Source of the DNA: Komagataeibacter nataicola
GTDB taxonomy: Bacteria > Pseudomonadota > Alphaproteobacteria > Acetobacterales > Acetobacteraceae
Reading direction: 5' to 3'
Assembly (NCBI RefSeq): GCF_003207795.1
Contig: NZ_NIRT01000009.1
Coordinates: forward strand, 62,001 to 126,000
Length of the DNA: 64,000 nt
Every line of letters begins with the position of its first letter. The stretch's first letter is position 1. Under the pieces are notes generated by a model. It saw only the letters and a program-made list of their open reading frames with translations. It was not told the origin of the DNA and did no database searches. Below, in pieces: positions 54,151 to 63,840 of this stretch. A program made the position numbers and the translations under genes.

Positions 54151-55677
54151 GTGCAGTTATCTTCCGTGCCAGAAATGGCATCTGCCTATAGCCCTTCGAC
54201 ACGCCGGCGTGTTTTCATCGGCCTTATCCTGACCATGATTATGGGCGCGCTCGACCAGAGCATCGTCTCGACCGCGTTACCCACCATCGTCAGCGACCTT
54301 GGTGGTCTTGCGCATATGTCCTGGGTCGTTACGGCGTTCATGCTGACCTCCACAATCGCCACACCAATCTATGGCAAACTCTCTGACATGTTCGGAAGGC
54401 GGCCATTGCTGGCGTTCAGCATCGGTTCGTTTCTCGGCGCCTCGCTCCTGTGTGGAATCGCGCAGGGCATGTGGGAACTGATTCTGTTCCGCGGTCTTCA
54501 GGGCGTGGGGGCAGGGGGGCTCATGACGCTGTCGCAGACGGTGATCGGTGATATGGTGCCGCCCCAGCAACGCGGCCGCTATCAGGGGCTGTTCACCGGA
54601 GCGTTTGCAGTCAGCAGTGTAACGGGACCGTTTCTGGGTGGTGTGCTGACAGGCGCGCTGTCCTGGCGATGGGTCTTTCTCGTCAATCTGCCAATCGGGC
54701 TTCTCGCATTCGGGCTGATCCTGCTGAGCCTGCCGGTTGGCCGGGCCGAGGCAAGGCCCAGCATCGACTATCCCGGCGCGGCTCTGCTGAGCGTTGCCAC
54801 GGCGGGCTTCCTGCTGCTGTTCAACGCCGTTGGCACCACCCTGGCATGGACATCGCCGCTCACATTTCTCCTTCTCGGGGGCACCATGCTCCTGTTCGTG
54901 CTGTTCATCCGGCAGGAGCGACGTGCGCCGGAGCCGCTCATCAGTCTGGACCTGCTGCGTATCCCCACTTTTTCCGTATGCGTTGCAGCAACCGGGATCA
55001 TGTCTTTCGCCATGCTGGGGTCGATGATTTTCCTGCCGCTTTATTATCAGCTCGTTCTCGGCGAGACGCCAGCGGCCTCTGGCCTGATGATGCTGCCACA
55101 GGTGGGCACGATGATGATCAGTTCGGTAATAGGCGGATACGTTTCGTCCAGAACGCAACGCTATGCGCTTTTGCTCTCCATCGGCGTTGGTATTGAATTC
55201 ATGGCACTCACCCTCATCGCGGTCTGTGCTCATCATGGGGCGCCTGCTGTGTTTTTCCTGCTCAGCCTGGGGTGCCTCGGCGTGGGCATGGGAATTGGCA
55301 TGCCCAATGCGACGGTCATGATCCAGAACGCCGTGCCAACGGGTTCACTCGGTATCGCCACGGCCATGATGTCCTTCATCCGCTCGCTCGGCGGCTCGCT
55401 TGGCGTGGCCCTCTCGGGCGGCGTGATGGCGCTGACCTTGCAGAACCGGCTTCAGGTGCTGCCAGAGAAGATCGACGTGTCCGAATTCCTGGAAAAAGGC
55501 ATGGCCGCGATCCAGGCGCTTTCTCCTGCCACGCAGGAAGACGTAACGCAGGCCTATAAAGGCGCGATCAGCGCCAGCCTGAGCGTGAGCAGCAGCTTCA
55601 TGTTCCTCGCGTTCGTGCTGATCGTCGGTCTGATGGTGCGTCAGGCCGTTTTGGGAAACAGGGCGGAAAACGAATAG
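54151..55677 (+). CDS. MFS drug exporter, DHA2 family (EmrB/QacA-like)
   Basis: A 14-helix drug:proton antiporter. MGALDQSIVSTALPTIVSDL is motif D1, YGKLSDMFGRRPLL is motif A, LFRGLQGVGAGGLMTLSQTV is motif B, and GPFLGGVLTGALSWRWVFLV is motif C. GTG 54151 has AGGA 8 nt ahead; TTG 54130 or ATG 54175 are alternatives. Substrates are probably lipophilic compounds. It stands alone just after a strong terminator and is convergent with the LysR gene, so its regulator is not evident. Confidence 0.92.
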   Translation: MQLSSVPEMASAYSPSTRRRVFIGLILTMIMGALDQSIVSTALPTIVSDLGGLAHMSWVVTAFMLTSTIATPIYGKLSDMFGRRPLLAFSIGSFLGASLLCGIAQGMWELILFRGLQGVGAGGLMTLSQTVIGDMVPPQQRGRYQGLFTGAFAVSSVTGPFLGGVLTGALSWRWVFLVNLPIGLLAFGLILLSLPVGRAEARPSIDYPGAALLSVATAGFLLLFNAVGTTLAWTSPLTFLLLGGTMLLFVLFIRQERRAPEPLISLDLLRIPTFSVCVAATGIMSFAMLGSMIFLPLYYQLVLGETPAASGLMMLPQVGTMMISSVIGGYVSSRTQRYALLLSIGVGIEFMALTLIAVCAHHGAPAVFFLLSLGCLGVGMGIGMPNATVMIQNAVPTGSLGIATAMMSFIRSLGGSLGVALSGGVMALTLQNRLQVLPEKIDVSEFLEKGMAAIQALSPATQEDVTQAYKGAISASLSVSSSFMFLAFVLIVGLMVRQAVLGNRAENE

Positions 55678-55771
55678 GCACGGAAGCTGGCGTGGCTGTT
55701 ATTGCCAATCAGCGGAGATGCATGTCTGCATTGGTCATCTCTGGTTGCAACACGTTGCTCAGTCCCTGCGG

Positions 55772-56746
55772 CTAGGATAGTACCGTCATGGATTGCGCAA
55801 ATGCAGCAAAGCGCTGGTGCAGGACCGTACGGGTGTAATCTTGCAGCGATGTCCGCAACATCTGGGCAAAATCGAGCGGCAGGCGGCCAAATTCCCGTCG
55901 GCGCGCCACCAGGGTCAGGCGCCGTTTGATCCCCCCGGCCGGAAGGGGGTGGACGCAAAGGCCCTGGTCCGGCATGTAGCCCGCTTCGTGCAGGCAGAGC
56001 GGTGTTGAAATGGCAATGCCGCCATTGTGGCATCCGGCGAGCAGGCCGATGGGCAGGTCGTATTCCTGTCCCAGTGGCACATCAATCTGCATTCGGCGCA
56101 GGTAACGCTCGATCTCGGTGCCTGACCGGGATCGAAGCGTAAAGCGCACGAATGGATGTTGGGAACAGATCTCCCTCAGTTCTTCACGCGAGGAGGGAGG
56201 GGCGATGTCCGCGTTGCAGACAAGGAGGTAGGGTTCCTCAAAAAGCGGCCAGCGTTCCAGACCGGGCACGTCTTCAAGATCATCGACACCGACAATAAAA
56301 TCGATCTGACGTGTCAGCAGGGCCTCGGCGTGGGATTCGGTCAGCCCGGCCAGAACAATCAGATGTTCCGCGCGTGTCTGCATGAAACGGGAAATATTCA
56401 CCAGCAGCGCACGCGAGAGTGAATCGACCACGCCAATCCTGAGTTGCGAGACCCGGCCTGTCTGCATCTCACGCAGGCGCATGGCGATATGATGCATGTC
56501 AGAGACGAGGTTTGATGCGTACTGCCGCAGTACGGTGCCGGTGGCTGTCAGGGCCAGCGGGCGTACGCGCCGGTCAAACAGCATGGTGGCCGTTCTTGCT
56601 TCAAGGTCGGCAATGGTCTGCGATACTGCGGGCTGGGTTATGCCAAGACTGCGTGCGGCGGAGGCCATGCTGCCATTTTCACAAACCGCCAGGAACACGT
56701 TCAGTGCGGACATGTCGAATGGAAAGCTTGCAGGGGGCATGGGCAC
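55772..56746 (-). CDS. LysR-family regulator, probable activator of sox operon
   Basis: The N-terminal helix-turn-helix (NVFLAVCENGSMASAARSLG, ITQPAVSQTIADLE) is followed by a periplasmic-binding-like effector domain (LRIGVVDSLSRALLVNISRF and onward). Length is 324. It diverges from soxB with a 76-bp gap carrying a T-N11-A dyad. A classical LysR arrangement, so sarcosine, betaine or a related methylated amine is the probable co-inducer. ATGs at 56740 and 56713 are alternative starts. Confidence 0.9.
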   Translation of the reverse strand: MPMPPASFPFDMSALNVFLAVCENGSMASAARSLGITQPAVSQTIADLEARTATMLFDRRVRPLALTATGTVLRQYASNLVSDMHHIAMRLREMQTGRVSQLRIGVVDSLSRALLVNISRFMQTRAEHLIVLAGLTESHAEALLTRQIDFIVGVDDLEDVPGLERWPLFEEPYLLVCNADIAPPSSREELREICSQHPFVRFTLRSRSGTEIERYLRRMQIDVPLGQEYDLPIGLLAGCHNGGIAISTPLCLHEAGYMPDQGLCVHPLPAGGIKRRLTLVARRREFGRLPLDFAQMLRTSLQDYTRTVLHQRFAAFAQSMTVLS

Positions 56747-56762
56747 ACCATAAGGAAAAATT

Positions 56763-56777
56763 ATAATATCGCATTAT
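56763..56777. promoter_or_regulatory. LysR-box dyad between lysR and soxB
   Basis: ATAAT-ATCGC-ATTAT is a perfect 5-bp inverted repeat with T-N11-A spacing, located in the divergent gap. This is the standard form of a LysR recognition site. Confidence 0.6.
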
Positions 56778-56822
56778 TACGACAGCGCTACGTTCTCTCC
56801 ATTAACGAGAAACGGAGATCGT

Positions 56823-58082
56823 ATGTCCAGCGATCGTTATTCTTTTTTATCTGTTCTGCGCGAAGCGCTGCGTGGCCAGACCGGGTGGAAGCCCGCATGG
56901 CGTAAGGCGGACCCACAGGAGAGTTATGATGTCGTTATCGTTGGTGGTGGCGGCCATGGGCTTGCAACGGCGTATTACCTGGCCAGGCGCTACGGGATCA
57001 GGCGGGTTGCCGTTGTGGAAAAGTCATGGCTGGGCAATGGAAACATCGGGCGCAATACGACAATAGTACGGTCCAATTACCTGCTTGCAGGCAATGTACC
57101 TTTCTATGAATGTTCCATGAAGTTGTGGGAAGGTCTTGAACAGGATATCAACTACAACGCCATGGTCAGCCAGCGTGGCGTGCTGAACCTGTTCCATAAC
57201 GACGGGCAGCGCAATGCCTATACCCGGCGTGGCAATGCCATGCGCCTGCACGGCGTGGATGCCCAACTGCTTGATGCAGCAGCCGTGCGCAGGAAACTGC
57301 CATTCCTTGATTTTGACAACGCGCGCTTCCCCATTCAGGGCGGGTTGCTGCAGCAGCGTGGCGGCACCGTGCGCCATGATGCCGTGGCATGGGGGTACGC
57401 ACGCGCGGCGGACAGGCTGGGCGTGGATATTATTGAAAACTGCGAAGTAACCGGCATGCGCATCACGGATGGCCGTGTGGAGGGGGTCGAGACGACGCGT
57501 GGCTTCATCGGTGCGAAAAAGGTGGGGCTTGCCTGTGCGGGCAACTCATCGCGCGTTGCGGCGCTGGCCGGGCTGCGCCTGCCTATCGAGAGCCATGTAT
57601 TGCAGGCTTTTGTCACCGAGGGGCTGAAGCCCTTTATCGATTGCGTTGTCACCTTCGGGGCCGGGCATTTCTATATCAGCCAGTCCGACAAGGGCGGGCT
57701 GGTTTTCGGAGGGGATATCGACGGCTACAACTCATACGCCCAGCGCGGCAACATGCCGGTTGTCGAGGACGTGTGCGAGGGAGGAATGGCCCTCATGCCC
57801 CGTATCGGCCGTGTCCGTATGTTGCGGCAGTGGGGGGGGCTTATGGACATGTCCATGGATGGAAGCCCGATCATTGACCGTACGCCGGTCGATCAACTCT
57901 ATCTGAATGCGGGATGGTGTTACGGTGGCTTCAAGGCAACGCCGGCCTCGGGGCTGTGCTTTGCGCATCTTCTTGCACGCGATGAACCCCATCCGGTCGC
58001 CACGGCATACCGCCTCGACCGCTTTGCGCGGGGTGCTGTGATTGATGAAAAAGGCATGGGCGCACAACCCAATCTGCATTGA
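56823..58082 (+). CDS. soxB: Sarcosine oxidase beta subunit
   Basis: SoxB carries the amine-oxidising flavin site. The FAD fold DVVIVGGGGHGLATAYYLA is at about 36-54, GNGNIGRNTTIVRSNYL follows, and the C-terminal half has GGLMDMSMDGSPIIDRTPVD and LYLNAGWCYGGFKATPASG. Length is 419, normal for the heterotetramer. It heads the operon soxB-soxD-soxA-soxG-purU-folD. The enzyme oxidises sarcosine to glycine, and the methyl group goes to tetrahydrofolate. Confidence 0.95.
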   Translation: MSSDRYSFLSVLREALRGQTGWKPAWRKADPQESYDVVIVGGGGHGLATAYYLARRYGIRRVAVVEKSWLGNGNIGRNTTIVRSNYLLAGNVPFYECSMKLWEGLEQDINYNAMVSQRGVLNLFHNDGQRNAYTRRGNAMRLHGVDAQLLDAAAVRRKLPFLDFDNARFPIQGGLLQQRGGTVRHDAVAWGYARAADRLGVDIIENCEVTGMRITDGRVEGVETTRGFIGAKKVGLACAGNSSRVAALAGLRLPIESHVLQAFVTEGLKPFIDCVVTFGAGHFYISQSDKGGLVFGGDIDGYNSYAQRGNMPVVEDVCEGGMALMPRIGRVRMLRQWGGLMDMSMDGSPIIDRTPVDQLYLNAGWCYGGFKATPASGLCFAHLLARDEPHPVATAYRLDRFARGAVIDEKGMGAQPNLH

Positions 58083-58089
58083 GGTAATC

Positions 58090-58353
58090 ATGCGTATTCA
58101 TTGCCCCTACTGCGGCACACGCGGTGTGGAAGAATTCACTTATCTTGGAGATGCCACCGTGCGCCGGCCCGATCCGGATGCACCGGAGGCGGCATGGGTG
58201 GATTACGTGTACCTGCGTGACAACCCCGCTGGGCCGCACCCGGAATACTGGTATCACGCCGCGGGCTGTCATGGCTGGCTGGTGGTCGTGCGTGACACGC
58301 GCACGCACGAAATCTTCAGTGTCCGGACAGCTTCAGGGGGTGCAGAGGCATGA
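58090..58353 (+). CDS. soxD: Sarcosine oxidase delta subunit
   Basis: A small 87-residue subunit: MRIHCPYCGTRGVEEFTYLG with CxxC, later YWYHAAGCHGWLVV providing the remaining zinc ligands. The start ATG at 58090 lies 7 bp after the soxB stop; the longer frame upstream overlaps soxB. Its stop overlaps the soxA start by 4 bp (58350). It stabilises the heterotetramer. Confidence 0.95.
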   Translation: MRIHCPYCGTRGVEEFTYLGDATVRRPDPDAPEAAWVDYVYLRDNPAGPHPEYWYHAAGCHGWLVVVRDTRTHEIFSVRTASGGAEA

Positions 58354-61300
58354 ATGATCTTTCCACATCGCCGATGTCCAGAACCGGTCACGCGGGGAAA
58401 ACCCAACCCATGCGCCTGGCGCGGGGGAACGGTATCAATGGCGACACGACCATCCGTTTCACGTTTGATGGCCGTGTGCTCGAAGCGCATCCGGGCGATA
58501 CGCTGGCCTCTGCGCTGCTTGCGAACGGCGTGCGCCTGGTCGGGCGCTCCTTCAAGTATCATCGCCCACGCGGTATTCTGTCTGCCGGGCCGGAAGAGCC
58601 GAACGCGCTGGTGGAACTGCGCGATGGCGCGCGGCGGGAACCCAATTCACGCGCCACGGTTACGGAAGTCTTCGATGGACTGGCCGCGACAAGCCAGAAT
58701 CGCTGGCCCGGCCTGAAACATGACCTGCTTGGCGCCAACAGCCTTCTGGCGCCGGTGTTCAGTGCGGGGTTCTATTATAAAACCTTCATGTGGCCTGCAT
58801 CCTTCTGGGAAAAGGTATACGAGCCTATCATCCGCCGTGCGGCAGGGCTGGGGCGTGCGGCGGATGACGCCGATCCGGATAGTTATGAAAAAGCCACCGC
58901 ATTCTGCGATGTCCTTGTCGTGGGCAGTGGCCCTGCCGGTCTGGCGGCGGCGCGTGCGGCGGCAGGCACGGGCGCACGGGTCATTCTATGCGAGCAGGAC
59001 AGCCTGACCGGCGGCAGGCTGCGGGCCGAGCAGACAGTGCTCGATGGCCGCCCCGGCTGGGAATGGGCGCAGGAGACCGAGCAGTATCTGCGTGCGCAGC
59101 CCGAAGTCCGCATCATGACCCGTACATGCGTTTTCGGGCGCTATGACGGCGGATGTTACGGTGCGCTCGAGCGTGTGGCTGACCATGTGGCGGTGCCGCA
59201 GGCCGGGCAGCCCCGCCAGCGGCTGTGGCGCATCGTGGCCGGGCAGTGCATTCTTGCCACGGGTGGCATCGAGCGCCCCATTGTCTTCCCCGACAATGAT
59301 CGACCGGGCATCATGCTTGCCGGGGCGGTGCGCGCCTATGTCAACCGATTCGGGGTCGTGCCGGGGCATCAGGCGGTCATCTATGCCAATAATGACGATG
59401 GCCTGCGTACGGCAGTGGATCTGCATGATGCTGGCGCCAGCATTGCCGCCATTATTGATTCCCGCCTGCCATCTTCCACCGCAGCGCAGGTAACGGCCCG
59501 GCGGGTCGGCGCGCCCCTGTTTGCGGGCGGGGCCATTGTCAAGACATCCGGCCATACCGGCCTGAAAGCCGTGCAGGTTCGCGACAGCGCCGGGCAGACC
59601 CATCGGCTTGCCTGTGACCTGCTTGCGGTATCCGGAGGGTGGAACCCCGATATCGCCCTCGCCACCCACCACCGCATGCATCCTGTATATGATGAGGTGC
59701 TGAATGCATTCGTCGTCTCCAGCGTGCCGGCGGGGCTGCATATCGCTGGTTTCGCGGCGGGCAGCCTGACAACGGATGCGGCGCTGGCGCAGGGTGATGC
59801 GCTCGGGCGCACGGCAGCGCAGGCCGCAGGCTTTGATGCCGCTATCGGCCCCGCTCCGGCGCTGCCCCGTGCCGGGCAGGAGGAAGGTTATGCCATCGCG
59901 CCATTGTGGCATGCGCTTGACCGGGGGGCGGCGAAGCAGGCTGGCAGGGCGTTCATCGACTTCCAGAATGATGTCACGGCCAAGGATGTCAGCCTCGCCG
60001 CGCGTGAGGGGTTCTGGGCGGTCGAGCACCTCAAACGCTACACGACACTGGGCATGGCGACCGACCAGGGCAAGACGGCCAATGTGAATGCCCTGGCAAT
60101 GATGGCATGGGAAAGGGGGCGCACCATTGCGCAGACCGGCACGACCATCGTGCGCCCGCCCGTGCAGCCATGTGCGATCGGGGCGCTGGCAGGCACGCAT
60201 CGTGGGCGTCATTTCAAGCCGCACCGCCTGCCGCCCACGCATGACTGGGCAGTGGAGACGGGCTGTGTCCTGACATCCAACGGAATATGGCAGCGCGCGC
60301 AGTGGTATCCCCGTCCGGGTGAAACATCATGGCAGGAGACCGTCAACCGTGAGGTCAGGTCAGTACGCTCGAGCGTAGGGTTCTGTGATGTTACGACGTT
60401 GGGCAAGATCGATATCCAGGGTATCGACGCCGCAACGCTGCTTGAGCGTGTTTACGTCAATGCATGGCGCAAGCTGCCGGTGGGGCGGGCACGGTACGGG
60501 CTCATGCTCCGTGAGGATGGTTTTGCCTTTGACGATGGCACGACGGCCCGTCTGGGCGAAAACCATTATGTCATGACCACGACCACGGCAAATGCGGGCG
60601 CGGTGATGCGGCATCTGGAATTCTGCCATCAGTGCCTGTGGCCTGAACTCGATGTGCAGTTCATTTCCGTAACCGATGCATGGGCCCAGATTGCCGTGGC
60701 CGGGCCGCGTTCACGCGATGTGCTGCGTGAAATCATTGATGACTCCTTTGACCTTTCCAATGAAGCCTTCGGTTATATGGGGGCTGCGCATGTCCGGCTG
60801 CGTGGCGGCGTGGCCGGCCGACTGTTCCGGCTGTCCTTTTCGGGCGAACTGGCATACGAGATCGCGGTTCCCGCCCGGTATGGCGATGCGCTCGCGCGCC
60901 TGCTCATGCGGGTCGGGGCCCCTTATGGCATTACGCCTTATGGCACGGAAGCGCTTGGTGTGATGCGCATCGAAAAAGGGCATCCCGCCGGGCCCGAGCT
61001 GAATGGCCAGACAACCGCCCATGACCTGGGAATGGGGCGGATGCTTTCTGGCAGAAAGGACTTCATCGGGCGGGTCATGGCGCAGCGCGCCGCGCTGAGC
61101 GATGCCGCCCGGCCCACGCTGGTGGGGCTGAAGCCGGTCAATGCCGGTGATGCCCTTGTTGCAGGCGCTCACCTGCTGCCACGTGGCGCGCCGGCGAGTG
61201 CGGCGTCCGATCAGGGATGGATTTCCTCATCCGCGTGGTCGCCTACGGTTGAATCATGGATTGGCCTCGGTTTCCTGTGCCATGGCGCGCAGCGGCATGG

Positions 61301-61403
61301 GGAGATCATTGCCGTTCACAATCCGCTGGCAGGCACCGTGACCGAGGCGAGGGTGGTGCCGCCCGTCTTTGTCGATCCCGAAGGGAGCCGCCTGCATGCC
61401 TGA
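58350..61403 (+). CDS. soxA: Sarcosine oxidase alpha subunit
   Basis: A 1017-residue multi-domain subunit. The N-terminal ferredoxin-like fold without cysteines (VLEAHPGDTLASALLANG, FKYHRPRGILSAGPEEPNAL) is followed by an NAD-binding fold with DVLVVGSGPAGLAAARAAAG near 186-205. A second dinucleotide region follows, then a C-terminal GcvT-like tetrahydrofolate domain (about 620-1000; GFCDVTTLGKIDIQGIDA, LSFSGELAYEIAVP, GTEALGVMRIEKGHP). The GcvT domain captures the methylene group as 5,10-methylene-THF, so formaldehyde need not be released. Confidence 0.96.
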   Translation: MNDLSTSPMSRTGHAGKTQPMRLARGNGINGDTTIRFTFDGRVLEAHPGDTLASALLANGVRLVGRSFKYHRPRGILSAGPEEPNALVELRDGARREPNSRATVTEVFDGLAATSQNRWPGLKHDLLGANSLLAPVFSAGFYYKTFMWPASFWEKVYEPIIRRAAGLGRAADDADPDSYEKATAFCDVLVVGSGPAGLAAARAAAGTGARVILCEQDSLTGGRLRAEQTVLDGRPGWEWAQETEQYLRAQPEVRIMTRTCVFGRYDGGCYGALERVADHVAVPQAGQPRQRLWRIVAGQCILATGGIERPIVFPDNDRPGIMLAGAVRAYVNRFGVVPGHQAVIYANNDDGLRTAVDLHDAGASIAAIIDSRLPSSTAAQVTARRVGAPLFAGGAIVKTSGHTGLKAVQVRDSAGQTHRLACDLLAVSGGWNPDIALATHHRMHPVYDEVLNAFVVSSVPAGLHIAGFAAGSLTTDAALAQGDALGRTAAQAAGFDAAIGPAPALPRAGQEEGYAIAPLWHALDRGAAKQAGRAFIDFQNDVTAKDVSLAAREGFWAVEHLKRYTTLGMATDQGKTANVNALAMMAWERGRTIAQTGTTIVRPPVQPCAIGALAGTHRGRHFKPHRLPPTHDWAVETGCVLTSNGIWQRAQWYPRPGETSWQETVNREVRSVRSSVGFCDVTTLGKIDIQGIDAATLLERVYVNAWRKLPVGRARYGLMLREDGFAFDDGTTARLGENHYVMTTTTANAGAVMRHLEFCHQCLWPELDVQFISVTDAWAQIAVAGPRSRDVLREIIDDSFDLSNEAFGYMGAAHVRLRGGVAGRLFRLSFSGELAYEIAVPARYGDALARLLMRVGAPYGITPYGTEALGVMRIEKGHPAGPELNGQTTAHDLGMGRMLSGRKDFIGRVMAQRAALSDAARPTLVGLKPVNAGDALVAGAHLLPRGAPASAASDQGWISSSAWSPTVESWIGLGFLCHGAQRHGEIIAVHNPLAGTVTEARVVPPVFVDPEGSRLHA

Positions 61404-61977
61404 TATCCTTTCGCCCTGTTCCCCCATCTCGACAGAGCCTTGCCGGGTCGGGGGGCTGACGCTTGCCCTCGCGCCGCCCGATGAGACGGTCAGCATCGGC
61501 GGGTTCAGGAATTCCCTGCCAGCCCTGCACGAAGCGGCCCTGCAGGCACTGGGCGCCAGCCTGCCGCAAACGCCCGGCACCGCCACCAGGGCGCAGGATC
61601 TTTCCATCCTGTGGGCCGGTCCGAACCAGTGGCTGGCCAGCGCACCATCGGGATCTGGGCTGATGGAAAAGCTGCAGGCTGCCTTCGGGGCGCATGCGGC
61701 CCTGACCGACCAGACCGACAGCCGCGTGACACTGACACTCTCGGGGCCATATGCGCATGTGATTGCAGCCAAGCTGGTCCCGATCGACCTGCATCCACGC
61801 TGTTTCGGGCTATCGAGCGTGGCGCTGACACTTGCGGGTCATATTCCGGTCATTGTGGTGCAGCGCGATCTGGAACCTTCTTACAACTTCATCGTCTTCC
61901 GCAGTCTGGTCCGCAGCCTGCATCATGACATTCTTGCCGCCATGCAGGGCGGCATTCCGAAATCGGAACAAAACTGA
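61396..61977 (+). CDS. soxG: Sarcosine oxidase gamma subunit
   Basis: A 193-residue GcvT-like small subunit: [49 protein letters not shown] and [15 protein letters not shown]. It completes the sarcosine oxidase heterotetramer. ATG 61396 lies 8 bp inside the soxA end, with GGGAG about 9 nt upstream. It overlaps nothing downstream and is 1 bp from purU. Confidence 0.93.
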   Translation: MPDILSPCSPISTEPCRVGGLTLALAPPDETVSIGGFRNSLPALHEAALQALGASLPQTPGTATRAQDLSILWAGPNQWLASAPSGSGLMEKLQAAFGAHAALTDQTDSRVTLTLSGPYAHVIAAKLVPIDLHPRCFGLSSVALTLAGHIPVIVVQRDLEPSYNFIVFRSLVRSLHHDILAAMQGGIPKSEQN

Positions 61978-61978
61978 C

Positions 61979-62857
61979 ATGATCTGTCCTTCTTCCACAC
62001 GCGCTTTTTTTGCCGTGACCTTCAGTTGCCATAACCGGCCAGGCATTGTGGCCGCGGTCAGTACCCGTCTGTTTGACCTGGGCGCGAATATTATCGAGGC
62101 ACAGCAGTTTGACGAAACCGCGAGTACGCAGTTTTTCATGCGTATCGTATTCGACATTGCGGATGCTCCGGCCGTGCAGGAGCAGGTCAGGACCGCGCTT
62201 GAGAGCCTGTCGGAAATATTCGGGCTGCGCTGGTCTCTCGTCGATCTGCGCAAGCGGCCGAAGGTCCTGTTTCTGGTGTCGCGTTTTGACCATTGCCTGG
62301 TTGATCTTCTTTACCGCTGGCGGATTGATGAACTGCCCATCGACCCGGTCGGCATCATTTCAAACCATCCGGCCGAAACCTATGCAAACATAGATTTTCA
62401 TGGAATTCCGTTCCATTATTTCCCTGTTACCAAAGATACGAAGGCGGAACAGGAACGCAAGATCCGTGATGTCATGGTTGCAACCGGCACGCAGCTTGTC
62501 GTGCTGGCGCGGTACATGCAGATCCTGTCGAATGAGATGGCAGCCTACCTTTCGGGTAACTGCATCAACATACACCACTCCTTCCTGCCCGGTTTCAAGG
62601 GAGCGCGCCCCTACCATCAGGCTTTCGAGCGTGGCGTGAAGCTGATCGGGGCCACGGCCCATTATGTGACAAGCGACCTTGATGAAGGGCCTATCATTGA
62701 ACAGGATGTCGAGCGGATTTCACATATCGATACGCCCGATGACCTGATCCGTAAGGGCCGGGACATAGAGCGCCGTGTTCTGGCCCGCGCGGTGAGATAT
62801 CATATTGAGCACCGCACCGTCATGAACGGCAATAAAACGATCGTATTTGTATCCTGA
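61979..62857 (+). CDS. purU: Formyltetrahydrofolate deformylase
   Basis: PurU hydrolyses 10-formyl-THF to formate and THF. An N-terminal ACT domain ([32 protein letters not shown]) is followed by the formyltransferase-fold domain with [20 protein letters not shown] and [13 protein letters not shown], the catalytic His/Asp region. Length is 292. It recycles THF charged by sarcosine oxidase and folD. Its stop TGA and the folD start share one base (TGATG). Confidence 0.94.
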   Translation: MICPSSTRAFFAVTFSCHNRPGIVAAVSTRLFDLGANIIEAQQFDETASTQFFMRIVFDIADAPAVQEQVRTALESLSEIFGLRWSLVDLRKRPKVLFLVSRFDHCLVDLLYRWRIDELPIDPVGIISNHPAETYANIDFHGIPFHYFPVTKDTKAEQERKIRDVMVATGTQLVVLARYMQILSNEMAAYLSGNCINIHHSFLPGFKGARPYHQAFERGVKLIGATAHYVTSDLDEGPIIEQDVERISHIDTPDDLIRKGRDIERRVLARAVRYHIEHRTVMNGNKTIVFVS

Positions 62858-63771
62858 TGCATAATAATTCCAGTTCCCACCGCGCAACCCTGATTGATGG
62901 CAGGGCGGAAGCCGCCGTGCTGAAGGGGCTTGTCGCGCACGAGGTGACACGCCTGCAGGCGCGGGGGATCACACCATCCCTCGCGGTCGTGCTGGTGGGG
63001 GAAGATCCTGCCAGCCATATTTATGTGCGCAACAAGATCCGGGCCGTCGAGGCAGTGGGCATGCGCTCCATTTCCTACCGTCTGCCAGCGCATACGCCAC
63101 AGGCGGAACTGCTTGAACTGGTTTCATCACTCAATACGGATGCTGCCGTTCATGGAATTCTGGTCCAGTTGCCATTGCCCGCGCACATCGATCGCGACGT
63201 GGTGACTGACGCCATTACGCCCGCAAAGGATGTTGATGGCTTTCATATAGATAATGCAGGCAAACTTGCGGTCGGGCGGGAAGATGGCATGATCCCGTGC
63301 ACGGCGGTGGGCTGTCGCCTGCTGTTAAGGCGTGTCCTGCCCGACCTGGCGGGGCTGCATGCCGTTATTATCGGGTGTTCAAATATTGTTGGCCGCCCCA
63401 CCGCGCGCCTGCTGCTCAATGAAGGCTGCACCGTGGTCATGACGCATCTGCAATCACGTGATGTGGCCGCCGAGGCGCGGCGTGCTGACATACTGGTTGT
63501 TGCGGCAGGCCATGCAGGGCTGGTGCGTGGCGACTGGATCAAGCCCGGTGCCGTTGTGATTGATGTCGGTATCAATCGCGTGGAGCAGCATGACGGAGCA
63601 CGCATTGTGGGGGATGTGGAATTTGATGAAGCCGTTCTGAAGGCCGCCGCCATTACACCCGTGCCCGGCGGGGTTGGCCCCATGACAATCGCCTGTCTGC
63701 TCTGGAATACGCTATGTGCCGCGCAGGGCAGAGGAACAGGACAACTGCCCCGGACTGAAAGCGCAGGGTAG
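62857..63771 (+). CDS. folD: Methylene-THF dehydrogenase/cyclohydrolase
   Basis: The bifunctional FolD converts methylene-THF to 10-formyl-THF. Signatures: [20 protein letters not shown] (with the catalytic Lys), [23 protein letters not shown], and the NADP site [17 protein letters not shown], where Cys replaces the more usual Arg of GRSxx[13 protein letters not shown] is present near the end. Length is 304. As the last gene of the sox operon it is probably a catabolic copy rather than the housekeeping one. Confidence 0.94.
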   Translation: MHNNSSSHRATLIDGRAEAAVLKGLVAHEVTRLQARGITPSLAVVLVGEDPASHIYVRNKIRAVEAVGMRSISYRLPAHTPQAELLELVSSLNTDAAVHGILVQLPLPAHIDRDVVTDAITPAKDVDGFHIDNAGKLAVGREDGMIPCTAVGCRLLLRRVLPDLAGLHAVIIGCSNIVGRPTARLLLNEGCTVVMTHLQSRDVAAEARRADILVVAAGHAGLVRGDWIKPGAVVIDVGINRVEQHDGARIVGDVEFDEAVLKAAAITPVPGGVGPMTIACLLWNTLCAAQGRGTGQLPRTESAG

Positions 63772-63795
63772 CGCCTGAGCCGCAGAAAAAGCGTA

Positions 63796-63826
63796 ATGGC
63801 GCACCCGTCCATGCCGGGCGCGCCAT
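63796..63826. terminator. Hairpin between convergent folD and gntR genes
   Basis: ATGGCGC (63796-63802) pairs with GCGCCAT (63820-63826), with a possible inner CCCG/CGGG pair. It sits between two convergent stops and could serve both strands; T-runs are absent. Confidence 0.4.
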
Positions 63827-63840
63827 CACTACTTTCCGGC

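Noticed and set aside
58986-60242. 418-codon open frame on the minus strand
   Set aside because: Antisense to soxA; no family features.
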